From positions 6,450,001-6,514,000 of the forward strand of contig NC_088321.1 of assembly GCF_910592395.1 (NCBI RefSeq): a DNA stretch of 64,000 bases. Direction: 5' to 3'. This document shows positions 8,427 through 16,304 of this stretch, in pieces (position 1 is the first letter of the stretch; the number at the start of each line of letters is the position of its first letter). The translations under genes and the position numbers were made by a program. Below the pieces are notes generated by a model. It was not told the origin of the DNA. It did no database searches and saw only the letters and a list, made by a program, of their open reading frames with translations. This stretch comes from Lineus longissimus (taxonomy: Eukaryota > Nemertea > Pilidiophora > Heteronemertea > Lineidae).

Positions 8427-8822
8427 ATGGCTGGCATGATATTAACAACGATTTTTGGTGCTGTAGCTAATGCGACCGCTTTCGTTGGAGGTTCTGCACT
8501 CTTTCATGCATTTGATAAACAGAATGCTGCAGATGAACGAAAGCGGCATGATTTAGCATTAGAAAAATTACAAAAACAATCTGCAACATGGTCCCAGAAT
8601 AGGATAAAACATCTAGATTTCCTTGCAGAACAACGTCAGAAAAAACATCAAGCAAAATCAGACATGTTAGATATGGAAGATTCTATTCGATATTACGACA
8701 ACATTCATCCTAAACCTACTTTAAACCATTTTTATACGCCGAGTGAATCTCAGAAAAAGTATGAACAAATGTACATTGCAGGCAGTGTCGTGGGATCTGC
8801 GGTGTTGTCAAAATTTCTTTAA
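8427..8822 (+). CDS. Membrane protein with coiled-coil middle
   Basis: The 131-codon frame has a Gly/Ala-rich hydrophobic N-terminus (about 3-27, with VGGSALFHAFD). A long charged helix rich in Gln, Lys and Glu follows (30-75), probably a coiled coil. A Pro/Tyr section and a second short hydrophobic helix (113-130) end the protein. Both membrane segments flanking a helical rod suggest a virion-associated or membrane-remodelling role, but there is no family match by eye. It is the only gene of the rightward group without TAAATG at the start (context ACTGATATGG). Confidence 0.6.
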   Translation: MAGMILTTIFGAVANATAFVGGSALFHAFDKQNAADERKRHDLALEKLQKQSATWSQNRIKHLDFLAEQRQKKHQAKSDMLDMEDSIRYYDNIHPKPTLNHFYTPSESQKKYEQMYIAGSVVGSAVLSKFL

Positions 8823-8827
8823 AATAA

Positions 8828-9043
8828 ATGAGTGATGACGTGGTATTTGAAAAGATTGACTGGGAAGCTGATATAGGAGATGACATTCAAGATAATTTAG
8901 ATCAACAAGCAGCGAATAATGTTATTCTTACGAATGATTTGATTGGAGATATACCACGACCTCCAAGAGCTAGTATAATGAACGCTGAGGCCATCATTGA
9001 TGAAAAAGAAATATTTTTAAAGGACTTTATGAAAAAAAATTAA
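8828..9043 (+). CDS. Small acidic element protein
   Basis: This 71-codon frame starts at AAATAAATGAG, 5 bases after the preceding stop. The product is acidic (many Asp/Glu in residues 1-35) with no membrane segment, and ends in Lys/Asn. Its opening MSDD resembles the opening of the 7829 gene product (MSDDNEK) and the VSEDED opening of the broken gene at 9056. This suggests either related leaders or shared N-terminal selection. Confidence 0.6.
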   Translation: MSDDVVFEKIDWEADIGDDIQDNLDQQAANNVILTNDLIGDIPRPPRASIMNAEAIIDEKEIFLKDFMKKN

Positions 9044-9055
9044 TTAAAATTAAGG

Positions 9056-9676
9056 GTGTCTGAGGACGAAGATCCTAACGAAGTGATGAACAAAGTGCGT
9101 AACAGACTGACAATGAGAGAAAACAATGATATGTTTTATAACCCATCAAGAGGGGTGGGGAAGAGAATTAAACTAACGCAAAATGATAAATAACCTTATG
9201 CTGTTGGATCTGTAAAACAAGGAGCAGTAAAAACAGAGTTCATGAAATTTTTTAGTGAAATTAAAGAGGGAGAAACTCCAATGCTTGAAAATGTGGGGGA
9301 AACAACAGGTAGAAGACAATTGGCCAAAGAATATGGAACAGGATCTAGTACACCTATTCCTCTGGAACCTAAAGTTATTGTTACTTCTGAAGACACCAAC
9401 CTTGTACAAGACACCAATCTTGATACAAATGAAACAATGTTTGTTGATGTTGACCCTAATGATGTTGATGACATTCAAGAAACCACTTTGAATTCAAACG
9501 AACCAATGAAAACAAAGAATTCTAAATTAGATGAGATTATAGACTATTTCAGAAGACAGTTGAAGTCGATTAAAGAAAAATATAGTCGATCACGTGACAG
9601 AATAAAAGATAAAATAAACAGATTGAGACAAAGTGATGATCTTGAAATGGAGCCTTTAATTGAGCATGAAGAATAA
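9056..9676 (+). pseudogene. Broken element gene: GTG at start position and in-frame TAA
   Basis: One reading frame runs from GTG at 9056 to the stop ending at 9676 and is interrupted only by TAA at 9191-9193. The residues before and after the stop are of similar composition, and the frame does not change, so this is one gene with a nonsense mutation. The start position has GTG where neighbours have ATG (context ATTAAGGGTG). The conserved-looking core near 9230-9330 contains RRQLAKEYGTGSS. The C-terminus (about 9520-9640) is a Lys/Arg-rich helix. There is no known domain. The longest intact part starts at the ATG of 9242. Confidence 0.6.
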
Positions 9677-9712
9677 AATTTAAGAGAGATTGATGAAGCA
9701 GAATCAGATTAA

Positions 9713-10273
9713 GTGACTAATTTGACTGAAAGAAGTAAAAAACATTCTAAACAATTAGCTGAAAATTTTCGTGATACAGTCAATGATGTAAAAGAATCCT
9801 TAGGAGACCGATTAAAAGCTTTATTCAAATTGAAGGGCTTTAAACTTGCTACTACTGTTAGTGCAGTTATTTTAGCTTTATCTGCCATTGGTGCAAGTAT
9901 AGGCTCTTTAGTAAAACCAAGTGGACCTTCTAAGCCTGGGCCTGGACCTGGACCTGGACCTGATACACCCAGTAAACCTATAGGACCTGGAAAACCAGAT
10001 ACACCTAGTACACCTAATAAAATTACACAAGGTCTGATTCGATTTAAAAATTGGTTACTTTCCTTAGGTTCAAAAGCTCTAGCAGCACTCCCTGGAATTC
10101 TAGGAACCATTGTATCCACTATCTTAAAAGCAGCTGCAGGTGTGGTAGGATTTTTAGCGGAATATGTGATTATAGCTGTCGCTGTCACTATTTTAGTTGT
10201 GATTCAAGTTGTAGTGAATAATGCAGGAACAATTAAAAATAAAGCAAAAAAAATTTCTTCTAAAATAAAGTGA
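9713..10273 (+). CDS. Putative membrane protein with Pro-Gly linker (GTG at start position)
   Basis: This 186-codon frame opens with GTG in TTAAGTGACT, one transition away from the TTAAATGACT expected in this element, so the start codon may be lost. An N-terminal basic amphipathic helix (1-40) is followed by a hydrophobic segment at about 46-70. A linker with four Pro-Gly pairs (PGPGPGPG) and the repeat DTPS/GP follows. A long Ala/Ile/Val-rich hydrophobic region spans about 118-172, and the tail is basic. The stop TGA overlaps the ATG of the penton-like gene (TGATG). A capsid-associated or membrane-active role, as for adenovirus-type cement proteins, is conceivable but unproven. Confidence 0.55.
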   Translation: MTNLTERSKKHSKQLAENFRDTVNDVKESLGDRLKALFKLKGFKLATTVSAVILALSAIGASIGSLVKPSGPSKPGPGPGPGPDTPSKPIGPGKPDTPSTPNKITQGLIRFKNWLLSLGSKALAALPGILGTIVSTILKAAAGVVGFLAEYVIIAVAVTILVVIQVVVNNAGTIKNKAKKISSKIK

Positions 10274-10983
10274 TGACGACGAGCGCAGCGAGTATGAATC
10301 TACGCTTTCATAACACAAAGAGACAATCCTTAAGGACAAATATTAATCAGTATAAAACAGTTCGTGTCGCACATGCTATTATTCCTACAACTTATTTTAA
10401 TATTTCAAGATTTTCAAAAAATAACTATTTAAATTTTGCAGAATCGGCTCCAGCTGATACCTTTAGAAATCGTGGTTCTGTTTATACCTCAGAAGGACTT
10501 TATAGCATTGACTCTATTATCAAAGCGATACAACATGCGCTGGAGGAAGAAGGACATCAGAACAAGATGATGATCACTTATTTGGAAAGCGAAGGTAAAA
10601 TTGTGATAAAAGTGAAGCCTCCTTTTATAGTATGGATCCATGAGGAATTACGTACCTTATTGGGAATTAAATTGGAAGATGCACATATTATCAATGAAGT
10701 GAAAGGAGAACAACCTTGACAATTTTTACCCCATCAAGAATATCGTATTTGTTGTAATATTGTGGATGATGGTAAAAAATTTTAAGACGGCGTTCCTTCT
10801 GATATTATTTCCACCTTCGTCGCGAAAGGTAAAAATTATGGAGATCTTGTGGAATATAGTTCATTACAAAAAGCCATGATTCAAGACCAGGATTTTTCCT
10901 ATGTCAAAATTGACATCAAAAATCAAAACAATGAACCCATTGAATTTAAAACCCCGTGTAGCATAGATTTACTGTTAGAATAA
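10273..10983 (+). pseudogene. Penton-like minor capsid protein, broken by a stop and a frameshift
   Basis: The start is ATG at 10273. The order of conserved elements matches the Polinton penton gene of this same window (44,047-44,859): an N-terminal strand with VRVAHAIIPTTYFNI (compare VGLAEFQYPHTWSNI), a middle GLYSIDSIIKAI segment followed by a strand pair and LLGI (compare LGF), and a C-terminal strand ending IEFKTPCSIDLLLE (compare the ending DVLLHF). Penton proteins have a single jelly-roll fold and occupy capsid vertices. An in-frame TGA lies at 10717-10719. A shift of frame near the A-run at 10774-10784 separates the last third, which ends at 10983. The lesions suggest a fixed, inactive copy. 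Confidence 0.7.
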
Positions 10984-10987
10984 AAGG

Positions 10988-11446
10988 ATGGATGTTTTAG
11001 ATTCCATTCCTGAACAGGATGAATTTCGCTTTGAACAGATTGAGCAGATCAAGTCAGACTTGCAGGAAAAAATTGGAAGACGACGTCAACTGTATAAAAA
11101 TTTTTTAAAAAATTCAAATATCATTCATTGGTTAGAAACTAGCTTTTTTATCGCAGGAGCAGGAATCGCTTCGATTGGCGCAGGTGGTGTTTTTACCAAT
11201 ATTGTTACTTTACCTTTAGCTGTTGTTTGTACTATGTTAGGCACGACAGGTAAAATTGTTGTTCCACAATTGAGGAAAAAAATGAAAAAACATAAAACAA
11301 TCTGGATCCACACACAAGATCATTTAAACGATGTGAATAATTTACTCTCACGCGCGATTACGAATGAGCATATCTCTGCGAGTGAGTTTGATCTTTTTAT
11401 TCAGGCATATAAAAAATCCAATAAAGTTACAGAGAATCTGAAATAA
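10988..11446 (+). CDS. Two-helix membrane protein of polymerase-B elements
   Basis: This intact 152-codon frame starts 5 bases after the penton-like gene. A charged helical N-terminus (1-45) is followed by two adjacent hydrophobic Gly/Ala-rich helices at about 50-72 and 73-92. A basic loop (KKMKKHK) and a C-terminal helical domain with NDVNNLLSRAITNEHISASEFDLFI follow. The product of the gene at 12,643-13,303 has the same plan and matching C-terminal residues (INDLVSKAMSDSHFSTDEFTLI), so these are homologues carried by two distinct elements. Function is unknown. The conserved membrane hairpin suggests a virion or entry/exit role. Confidence 0.7.
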   Translation: MDVLDSIPEQDEFRFEQIEQIKSDLQEKIGRRRQLYKNFLKNSNIIHWLETSFFIAGAGIASIGAGGVFTNIVTLPLAVVCTMLGTTGKIVVPQLRKKMKKHKTIWIHTQDHLNDVNNLLSRAITNEHISASEFDLFIQAYKKSNKVTENLK

Positions 11447-11513
11447 CTTGACTTTCATCGGTGATTAACTGTTTGGGCTATTTTAGCGAGTCAGACTAAA
11501 GTAATGATGTAAC

Positions 11514-11541
11514 TTTATAAGAACGTAACACTTCTTATAAA
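11514..11541. terminator. Hairpin between convergent genes
   Basis: TTTATAAGAA (11514-11523) pairs perfectly with TTCTTATAAA (11532-11541) around an 8-nt loop. It lies in the 106-bp gap between convergent genes ending at 11446 (plus) and 11553 (minus), where a two-way transcript end would be expected. Confidence 0.55.
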
Positions 11542-11552
11542 ATTATACCATT

Positions 11553-11999
11553 TTATCCTTGCACTAATTTAAACGCGTAATACTTTTTCCCTTTAGGTTT
11601 TCCTAACGATATTATATAATTCAAGTTAGGATTCGCTTCTAAATCTCGTTTGATCAACGATGTTGAAAAAGTTTTCAAGGGCTGCAGCTTTCTATATTTT
11701 AGAGTGAGGATTAACGCCTCTCCGTGTTTGGTAATCTTCTGCTCTTTCCCTACAATCTTATACCACACGTTTAAAGGAACTTCTTTCCATGTGATTAACT
11801 CTGATTCTGGAGGTTGAATTTTGGCATCTAATTCCCCCCACGAAAGATAGTCCTCCTCAGATGAACAATCTTCTATATCTCTAAGTTCATCTTCGGATGA
11901 GGAATAGTCTGTTAGATTGTTATTTTTTGAATATCTAGGATCTCTATTCTTTTTTGAAGCGCTAGCGGCGTGTGTGGTGGATCGGATGATATGGGTCAT
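11553..11999 (-). CDS. Small element protein, possible OB-fold
   Basis: This 148-codon frame is on the minus strand. Residues 1-60 are disordered, with Ser/Asp/Glu clusters (SSSEDELRD, SSEEDYLS). The rest (about 68-148) is an all-beta-looking module with WKEVPLNVWYKI, HGEALILTLKY and a closing GKKYYAFKLV. The alternating pattern and the Y-K-I ... Y-F-L spacing resemble small OB-fold single-strand DNA-binding proteins. That is a weak inference. The start context TTGTATAGAAAATGA is identical over 15 bases to that of the polymerase-copy at 7346, which suggests joint regulation with replication genes. The frame is intact. Confidence 0.6.
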   Translation of the reverse strand: MTHIIRSTTHAASASKKNRDPRYSKNNNLTDYSSSEDELRDIEDCSSEEDYLSWGELDAKIQPPESELITWKEVPLNVWYKIVGKEQKITKHGEALILTLKYRKLQPLKTFSTSLIKRDLEANPNLNYIISLGKPKGKKYYAFKLVQG

Positions 12000-12045
12000 T
12001 TTCTATACAAAAAAATCTATTAGATATCGTTTTTAAAGCGCGGCC

Positions 12046-12099
12046 GCGAGCGCAGCGAGTGTTTTCTCCTTTAGCGACGAGTGTGGCGAGCGCAGCGAG
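12046..12099. repeat. Repeated GC-rich 14-mer at the element edge
   Basis: GCGAGCGCAGCGAG occurs at 12046-12059 and 12086-12099. Its core GAGCGCAGCGAG recurs at 10281-10292 within the first codons of the penton-like gene. The motif stands out in AT-rich surroundings and is nearly palindromic. Confidence 0.6.
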
Positions 12100-12118
12100 C
12101 TAGAACCCTCACCTGGTT

Positions 12119-12505
12119 GTGTACTAGGATTTGACTGAATAAAAATGAATAATGTTTTGACTAGGATTTGACTGAATAATTGTTTGACTAGGATTTGACT
12201 GAATAATTGTTTGACTAGGATTTGACTGAATAATGTTTGACTAGGATTTGACTGAATAATTGTTTGACTAGGATTTGACTGAATAATTGTTTGACTAGGA
12301 TTTGACTGAATAATTGTTTGACTAGGATTTGACTGAATAATTGTTTGACTAGGATTTGACCGAATAATTGTTTGACTAGGATTTGACCGAATAATTGTTT
12401 GACTAGGATTTGACTGAATAATTGTTTGACTAGGATTTGACTGAATAATGTTTGACTAGGATTTGACTGAATAATTGTTTGACTAGGATTTGACTGAATA
12501 AAAAC
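12119..12505. repeat. Minisatellite, about 14 units of 25-27 bp
   Basis: The unit TTGACTAGGATTTGACTGAA plus a short AATAATTG-type spacer is repeated in tandem. Units differ by 1-2 bases (TGACCGA in two adjacent units) and the spacer varies by one or two bases. Each unit contains the submotif TTGACT twice. The array separates the first virus-like element from the second and could be an expanded terminal or integration-site repeat. The minus-strand open frame over it is a by-product of repetition. Confidence 0.9.
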
Positions 12506-12642
12506 CCAGTCAAACCCCAGGTGTCCCAGAACTATCACTTTTACACTACTTGCTGTACTCCAAAAACCTGTAGTGTCTGTAAGATCAACACCAAACACTA
12601 AAAATGACAGAGCAACTGATTCTAGTTATTCCCACTAATTAA

Positions 12643-13303
12643 ATGGACGGAGACAACAAGGTTTATCCATATTTAAGTCATTTAAACTCTGAAAGTCATT
12701 TAAACTCTGAAAGGGCTGATAAGCACGCAGAAAGTAACCCTCAGGCTTTCAGACTAAATCAAATACGTGAGGTTAAGAGTTTCTTTGAAAGCGAGATTGA
12801 ATTTAGAAGAAAGATAATTTCAAAGTACAAAAAAGCATTTAGCGTAATTACGAGCATAAGTCATAGTCTTGATTTTGTAAGCGTTGCGGCTGGCTCAGTT
12901 GGTGTGTCTGCATTAGCTGGTGTCATCACCGCACCAATAGGTTTTGCACTTGGTGGAGTGACCATTGGGAGCGCCATTATCTCCTCAGCCCTAAGTTGGA
13001 AGAAAAAAAATATCCTGAAGAAAATTGAAAAACATGAGAAGATTGGAATGTTGGCAATTTCAAAACTTAACACCATCAATGATCTGGTAAGTAAGGCCAT
13101 GAGTGATTCACACTTTTCAACAGATGAGTTTACTTTGATTCTCAAAGAAAAAGGAAAAATACATTGCCATGAAAAATGCCATCAGAAAAAAACAGAGGGA
13201 GGCAAGTTCAGCTGTTGATGTGGAATCTTTAAAGAAGACTTTTTTAGAAGAAGGAAAAAAAATGGCAGAAACAGAGATGATAGAGAAACTAAAGTCACAA
13301 TAA
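12643..13303 (+). pseudogene. Two-helix membrane protein, second element (frameshifted near its end)
   Basis: The start is ATG in AATTAAATGG. The N-terminus contains a duplicated SHLNSE unit, followed by a charged helix (LNQIREVKSFFESEIEFRRK). Two Gly/Ala/Val hydrophobic helices lie at about 78-118. A basic section and the conserved INDLVSKAMSDSHFSTDEFTLIL end the domain. At about 13,150-13,160, in an A-rich run, the frame slips. The natural C-terminus continues in the next frame as a Lys/Glu-rich helix to the stop at 13,301-13,303. It is homologous to the 10,988-11,446 product. Confidence 0.75.
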
Positions 13304-13485
13304 TGAACCACCACCATTTCGAGCACCGCTCTCCGGACTCTGTCCATTACCACTACTACTATCCACCACCATTATTGAGGGACAACAGTCTTACTGCATA
13401 CCCACCACCATTACCAACACCTGATTTACTGGGATCAGCATTATTGCCATCAGCACCCCCGATGTATGTTGAAAATTTAATTTAA
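13303..13485 (+). CDS. 60-residue Pro/His/Tyr-rich protein ending in overlapping late-domain motifs
   Basis: The ATG overlaps the stop of the upstream gene (TAATGA). The product is His/Tyr/Pro-rich (HYHYYYPPPLL, YPPPLPTP) and ends LPSAPPMYVENLI. PSAP is the known TSG101-binding motif and PPMY fits the PPxY consensus bound by NEDD4-family WW domains. They overlap by two prolines, as in some enveloped-virus matrix proteins. This suggests, but does not prove, recruitment of ESCRT for membrane budding. The frame is intact and tightly packed between neighbours, which supports a real gene despite its size. Confidence 0.6.
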   Translation: MNHHHFEHRSPDSVHYHYYYPPPLLRDNSLTAYPPPLPTPDLLGSALLPSAPPMYVENLI

Positions 13486-13509
13486 TAATTGTTTTTACTC
13501 TAAATAGAA

Positions 13510-14091
13510 ATGATTGATAGAAATGAGAAAATACACTGTTCAGCATGTAACAAGGAAATATCCTACAGCAATCTTTCAGCACATAGGAAAACCAAAGGTC
13601 ATCAAATGAAGTTATCAAGCCAGTCAGACTCGCGTTCACTGCGTTTACCTTACCCTAGTCCACTACAAGATACTAAGAAACTTGAATTCGAGGCTAAGGA
13701 ATTGGAGAGTATAAAGAATGTGAAGGATATTGAAGTGGTAAAAGAATTTGGTAAGCCAGTCGTTACCATTCGTCTGAAAATTAACAAACCGGCAAAACAC
13801 GTTTACGAGTACAGAGATAAACTGGAAGAAATTCTCTTCAAGCTCACTGATTACCATCATAAAATAAGTATTTCAGTTAAAGCTGAATTTGACAGATCTG
13901 GCGAAAAGGCTATCTATCCTATTCAATCTCCCATGGAAAGCATAATTTCAAGAAACCAGACAATTTATGCCCTAACCAGTCAATTGAACTACATAAAGGC
14001 CGCGATTGAGGAACGATACTTCGAAGGAAGCGGCCTGAGTTTAAATGAAATAAAGTTGTGCGACCTTACAATGTTCCTACAAGAAATGTAA
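13510..14091 (+). CDS. Family-B DNA polymerase N-terminus, second element
   Basis: This 193-codon frame begins with a C2H2-type zinc finger (CSACNKEISYSNLSAH, about residues 10-31), a linker and a domain with paired strands around VVTIRLKINKP and YDKLEEI-like helices. It closes at 14,091, but the polymerase continues immediately in another frame (GGHYTSLPFRTKAVINV) from 14,093. One frameshift therefore separates it from the exonuclease part. The AVINV block corresponds to the AVINVKNQD block of the first element's enzyme. Confidence 0.7.
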   Translation: MIDRNEKIHCSACNKEISYSNLSAHRKTKGHQMKLSSQSDSRSLRLPYPSPLQDTKKLEFEAKELESIKNVKDIEVVKEFGKPVVTIRLKINKPAKHVYEYRDKLEEILFKLTDYHHKISISVKAEFDRSGEKAIYPIQSPMESIISRNQTIYALTSQLNYIKAAIEERYFEGSGLSLNEIKLCDLTMFLQEM

Positions 14092-14092
14092 A

Positions 14093-15468
14093 GGCGGTCA
14101 CTACACTAGTTTACCATTTCGAACTAAAGCTGTCATTAATGTGCAATCAAATGATGAGAAATGTTTTCTGTGGAGTCTTTTGGCTGTCAAATACAAAAAC
14201 GACATAAACGTCACTGAAATCTATCCCAATCAAATCGAGGAAAGCTCAATAAAGATCAAATCCTTTCCTGTGTGCGTTCAAAAGGATATCCCTAAGATCG
14301 AACAAGACAACAATCTCAAGATTAATGTGTTCAAGTTAGAGAACGAATGGACTAAAAGCATTTATGACGCAAAGCTGGAACCACTCAACCTCTCTAAGAA
14401 CCACGATGATGATGGTGTTATCGATCTGTTGTATTTCAATAAACATTTCATGTACATAAGATATATAAATCTATTCTTCAAGACTGACAGGAATAGTGTA
14501 TTCATTTGTAGGAGATGCATGAATTACTTTTACAAGAAATCTACACTAGAAAGACATGAATTGAAATGTGGACAACACGATTACTGTAAGATCAGTCTGC
14601 CTCAACCGAATAGTAAATGGTCACAACTTAAGTTTGAAAAGCACTCATTCAAGAACAGAGTTCCCTTTGTAATCTATGCTGATTTCGAAGCGATAAGTAC
14701 AACAGTCAATGATAATGCAACTCGGACAGAGTTTAGAGAGCAGTGCTCGACTGCAAATAATACTGATACTACTAAAAAACTATTCAAACAGATTGCGTCA
14801 GCAGTTGGAGTTTACGTTCACTCTGACTATCCACAAATCTACGCCAGTGAGTATCTCTGTCACAGGGGTGCTGATGTAGTTGATGTTTTCTGTAACTGGT
14901 TACTCAGAATGGAAGAGACGTTCTCAACTCTACTGAACTGCAACATTCCTCTCATCATGACAGACGAAGATTTGGTGAGATATTCCCAAGAAACAAACTG
15001 TTACTACTGCAATAAATTTTTAGGTGATGACAGAGTTCAAGATCACAATCACTACAATGGAAAATACAGAGGTGCTGCTCACAACGCTTGCAACTTGAAC
15101 GAGAGGAAAGCCATGTTTGTCCCAGTATTTTTTCACAATCTCAGTTATTACGATGCTCACCTCTTCATCAGAGATTTGATGTCTAGATCACACAAGAAAC
15201 TGAATCTTCTTGCTAAAAACGCAGAAGAGTACATTTCATTTGAGTTAGGTTATTTTAAATTTTTAGACTCTTACAGATTCTTACAGTCTGGCTTGGACAA
15301 CATCACCAAATCGATGGAAGATGGTGACTTTAAGATAACAAGACAGTCTTACCCCAATCCTGACGATTTTAAACTATTGAGGAAGAAAGGATCGGTGCCT
15401 TATTCATTTTACACGTCACATGAAACTTACAGTGTTACTCACTTAGAGAAGTCTATGTTCTTTGGCAG
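14093..15468 (+). pseudogene. Family-B DNA polymerase, exonuclease half, truncated
   Basis: The frame continues the 13,510 gene. Features in order are AVINVQSNDEKCF, a CxxC...HxxxxC zinc pair around CRRCMNYF, Exo I YADFEAI and a zinc-nuclease-like insert with CYYCNKF...DHNHYNGKYRGAAHNACN (endonuclease VII-like fold in related enzymes). Exo II FHNLSYYDAHLF and the FKFLDSYRFLQSGLD block follow. Similarity ends abruptly near 15,468, where a GC-rich CCACCACG sequence begins. The polymerase domain with motifs A-C is absent, so the gene is a 5' fragment. The frame itself runs on meaninglessly to 15,583. Confidence 0.8.
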
Positions 15469-15720
15469 GCGGTATTTGCACCACGCCACCACGGGCACCA
15501 CGCGACCACCACGCCACCACGCGAACAGGCGGGGCGATCATAATGACGATATCAAAACAGACCATCAGACCACAGACACTTGAGAGTTGTGGTTACACCT
15601 ACCAATTATAGATGGCATGTTGGTATACTGCGCTGTTGCCTGACGGGATTTACGAGTATTTATTACTCGTTAATGGCATTCGCAAAAAGCAGGGCTATTA
15701 CTAGTATTGGGCAATTCGCC

Positions 15721-16304
15721 TAACAGCAAATTGCAGACCATATCCCTGGTGAAAGTATTTTGTCATGTTGAGAAATTAGGTTTGCACCAGGATATAACCA
15801 GATAAATCAGAGGCAAATAACCCTGAATAACCAGCTGAATTAGGTTGTGACAGTAGGTGCATCATAAATACTAGAATTAGCGATGGTTCTGGGACTGCAA
15901 CAACTCAGCATATGGATGGTCAGAATCCAGCAGACAACAAGCAAATGTAATCTGAATCTCAACATCTTTCGTATCTTTTGATGAGTTTTTTGGTCGAGTG
16001 AGGGAAACCAGTTGGCCATCTGATATGGCTGGTGGGGATGAAAGCTCCCAATGTTGGGACGACCAATAATACATTGCGTCTCCACAGTATTTATATTATA
16101 ATACCTCCCTCCATGGACACATGGTTCTGCTGCCAATTTTTTCTTCAAATGATCTAGGTGTCAATCATGCACTTGTGGGTACTGGCACCACGTAGGTAAC
16201 TTCTGATCTGATCTTAAGTGGCAAGTTTTTGGTGCTTTGTCCTGGTGCTCATTTTTAAGATGACAAAACACTATCACCAGGGATATGGTCTGCAATTGCT
16301 GTTA
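15721..16304. mobile_element. Foldback/MITE-like element with about 45-70 bp inverted ends
   Basis: The left arm from 15,721 (TAACAGCAAATTGCAGACCA onward) and the right arm ending at 16,304 are inverted copies with about 4-5 mismatches over 45 bp and weaker pairing to about 70 bp. The 584-bp unit has no credible open frame. The palindromic TTA/TAA at the outermost bases prevents naming a target duplication with confidence. The superfamily is uncertain. Confidence 0.6.

Noticed and set aside
9713-10273. GTG as a genuine start codon, implying a prokaryotic element
   Set aside because: There are no ribosome binding sites, the surrounding DNA is spliced animal sequence, and both GTG starts are one transition away from the ATG contexts used by neighbours.
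12119-12505. Regular repeats with short spacers resembling a CRISPR array
   Set aside because: Spacers are nearly identical and only a few bases long, units drift like a minisatellite, no cas genes are present and the DNA is eukaryotic.
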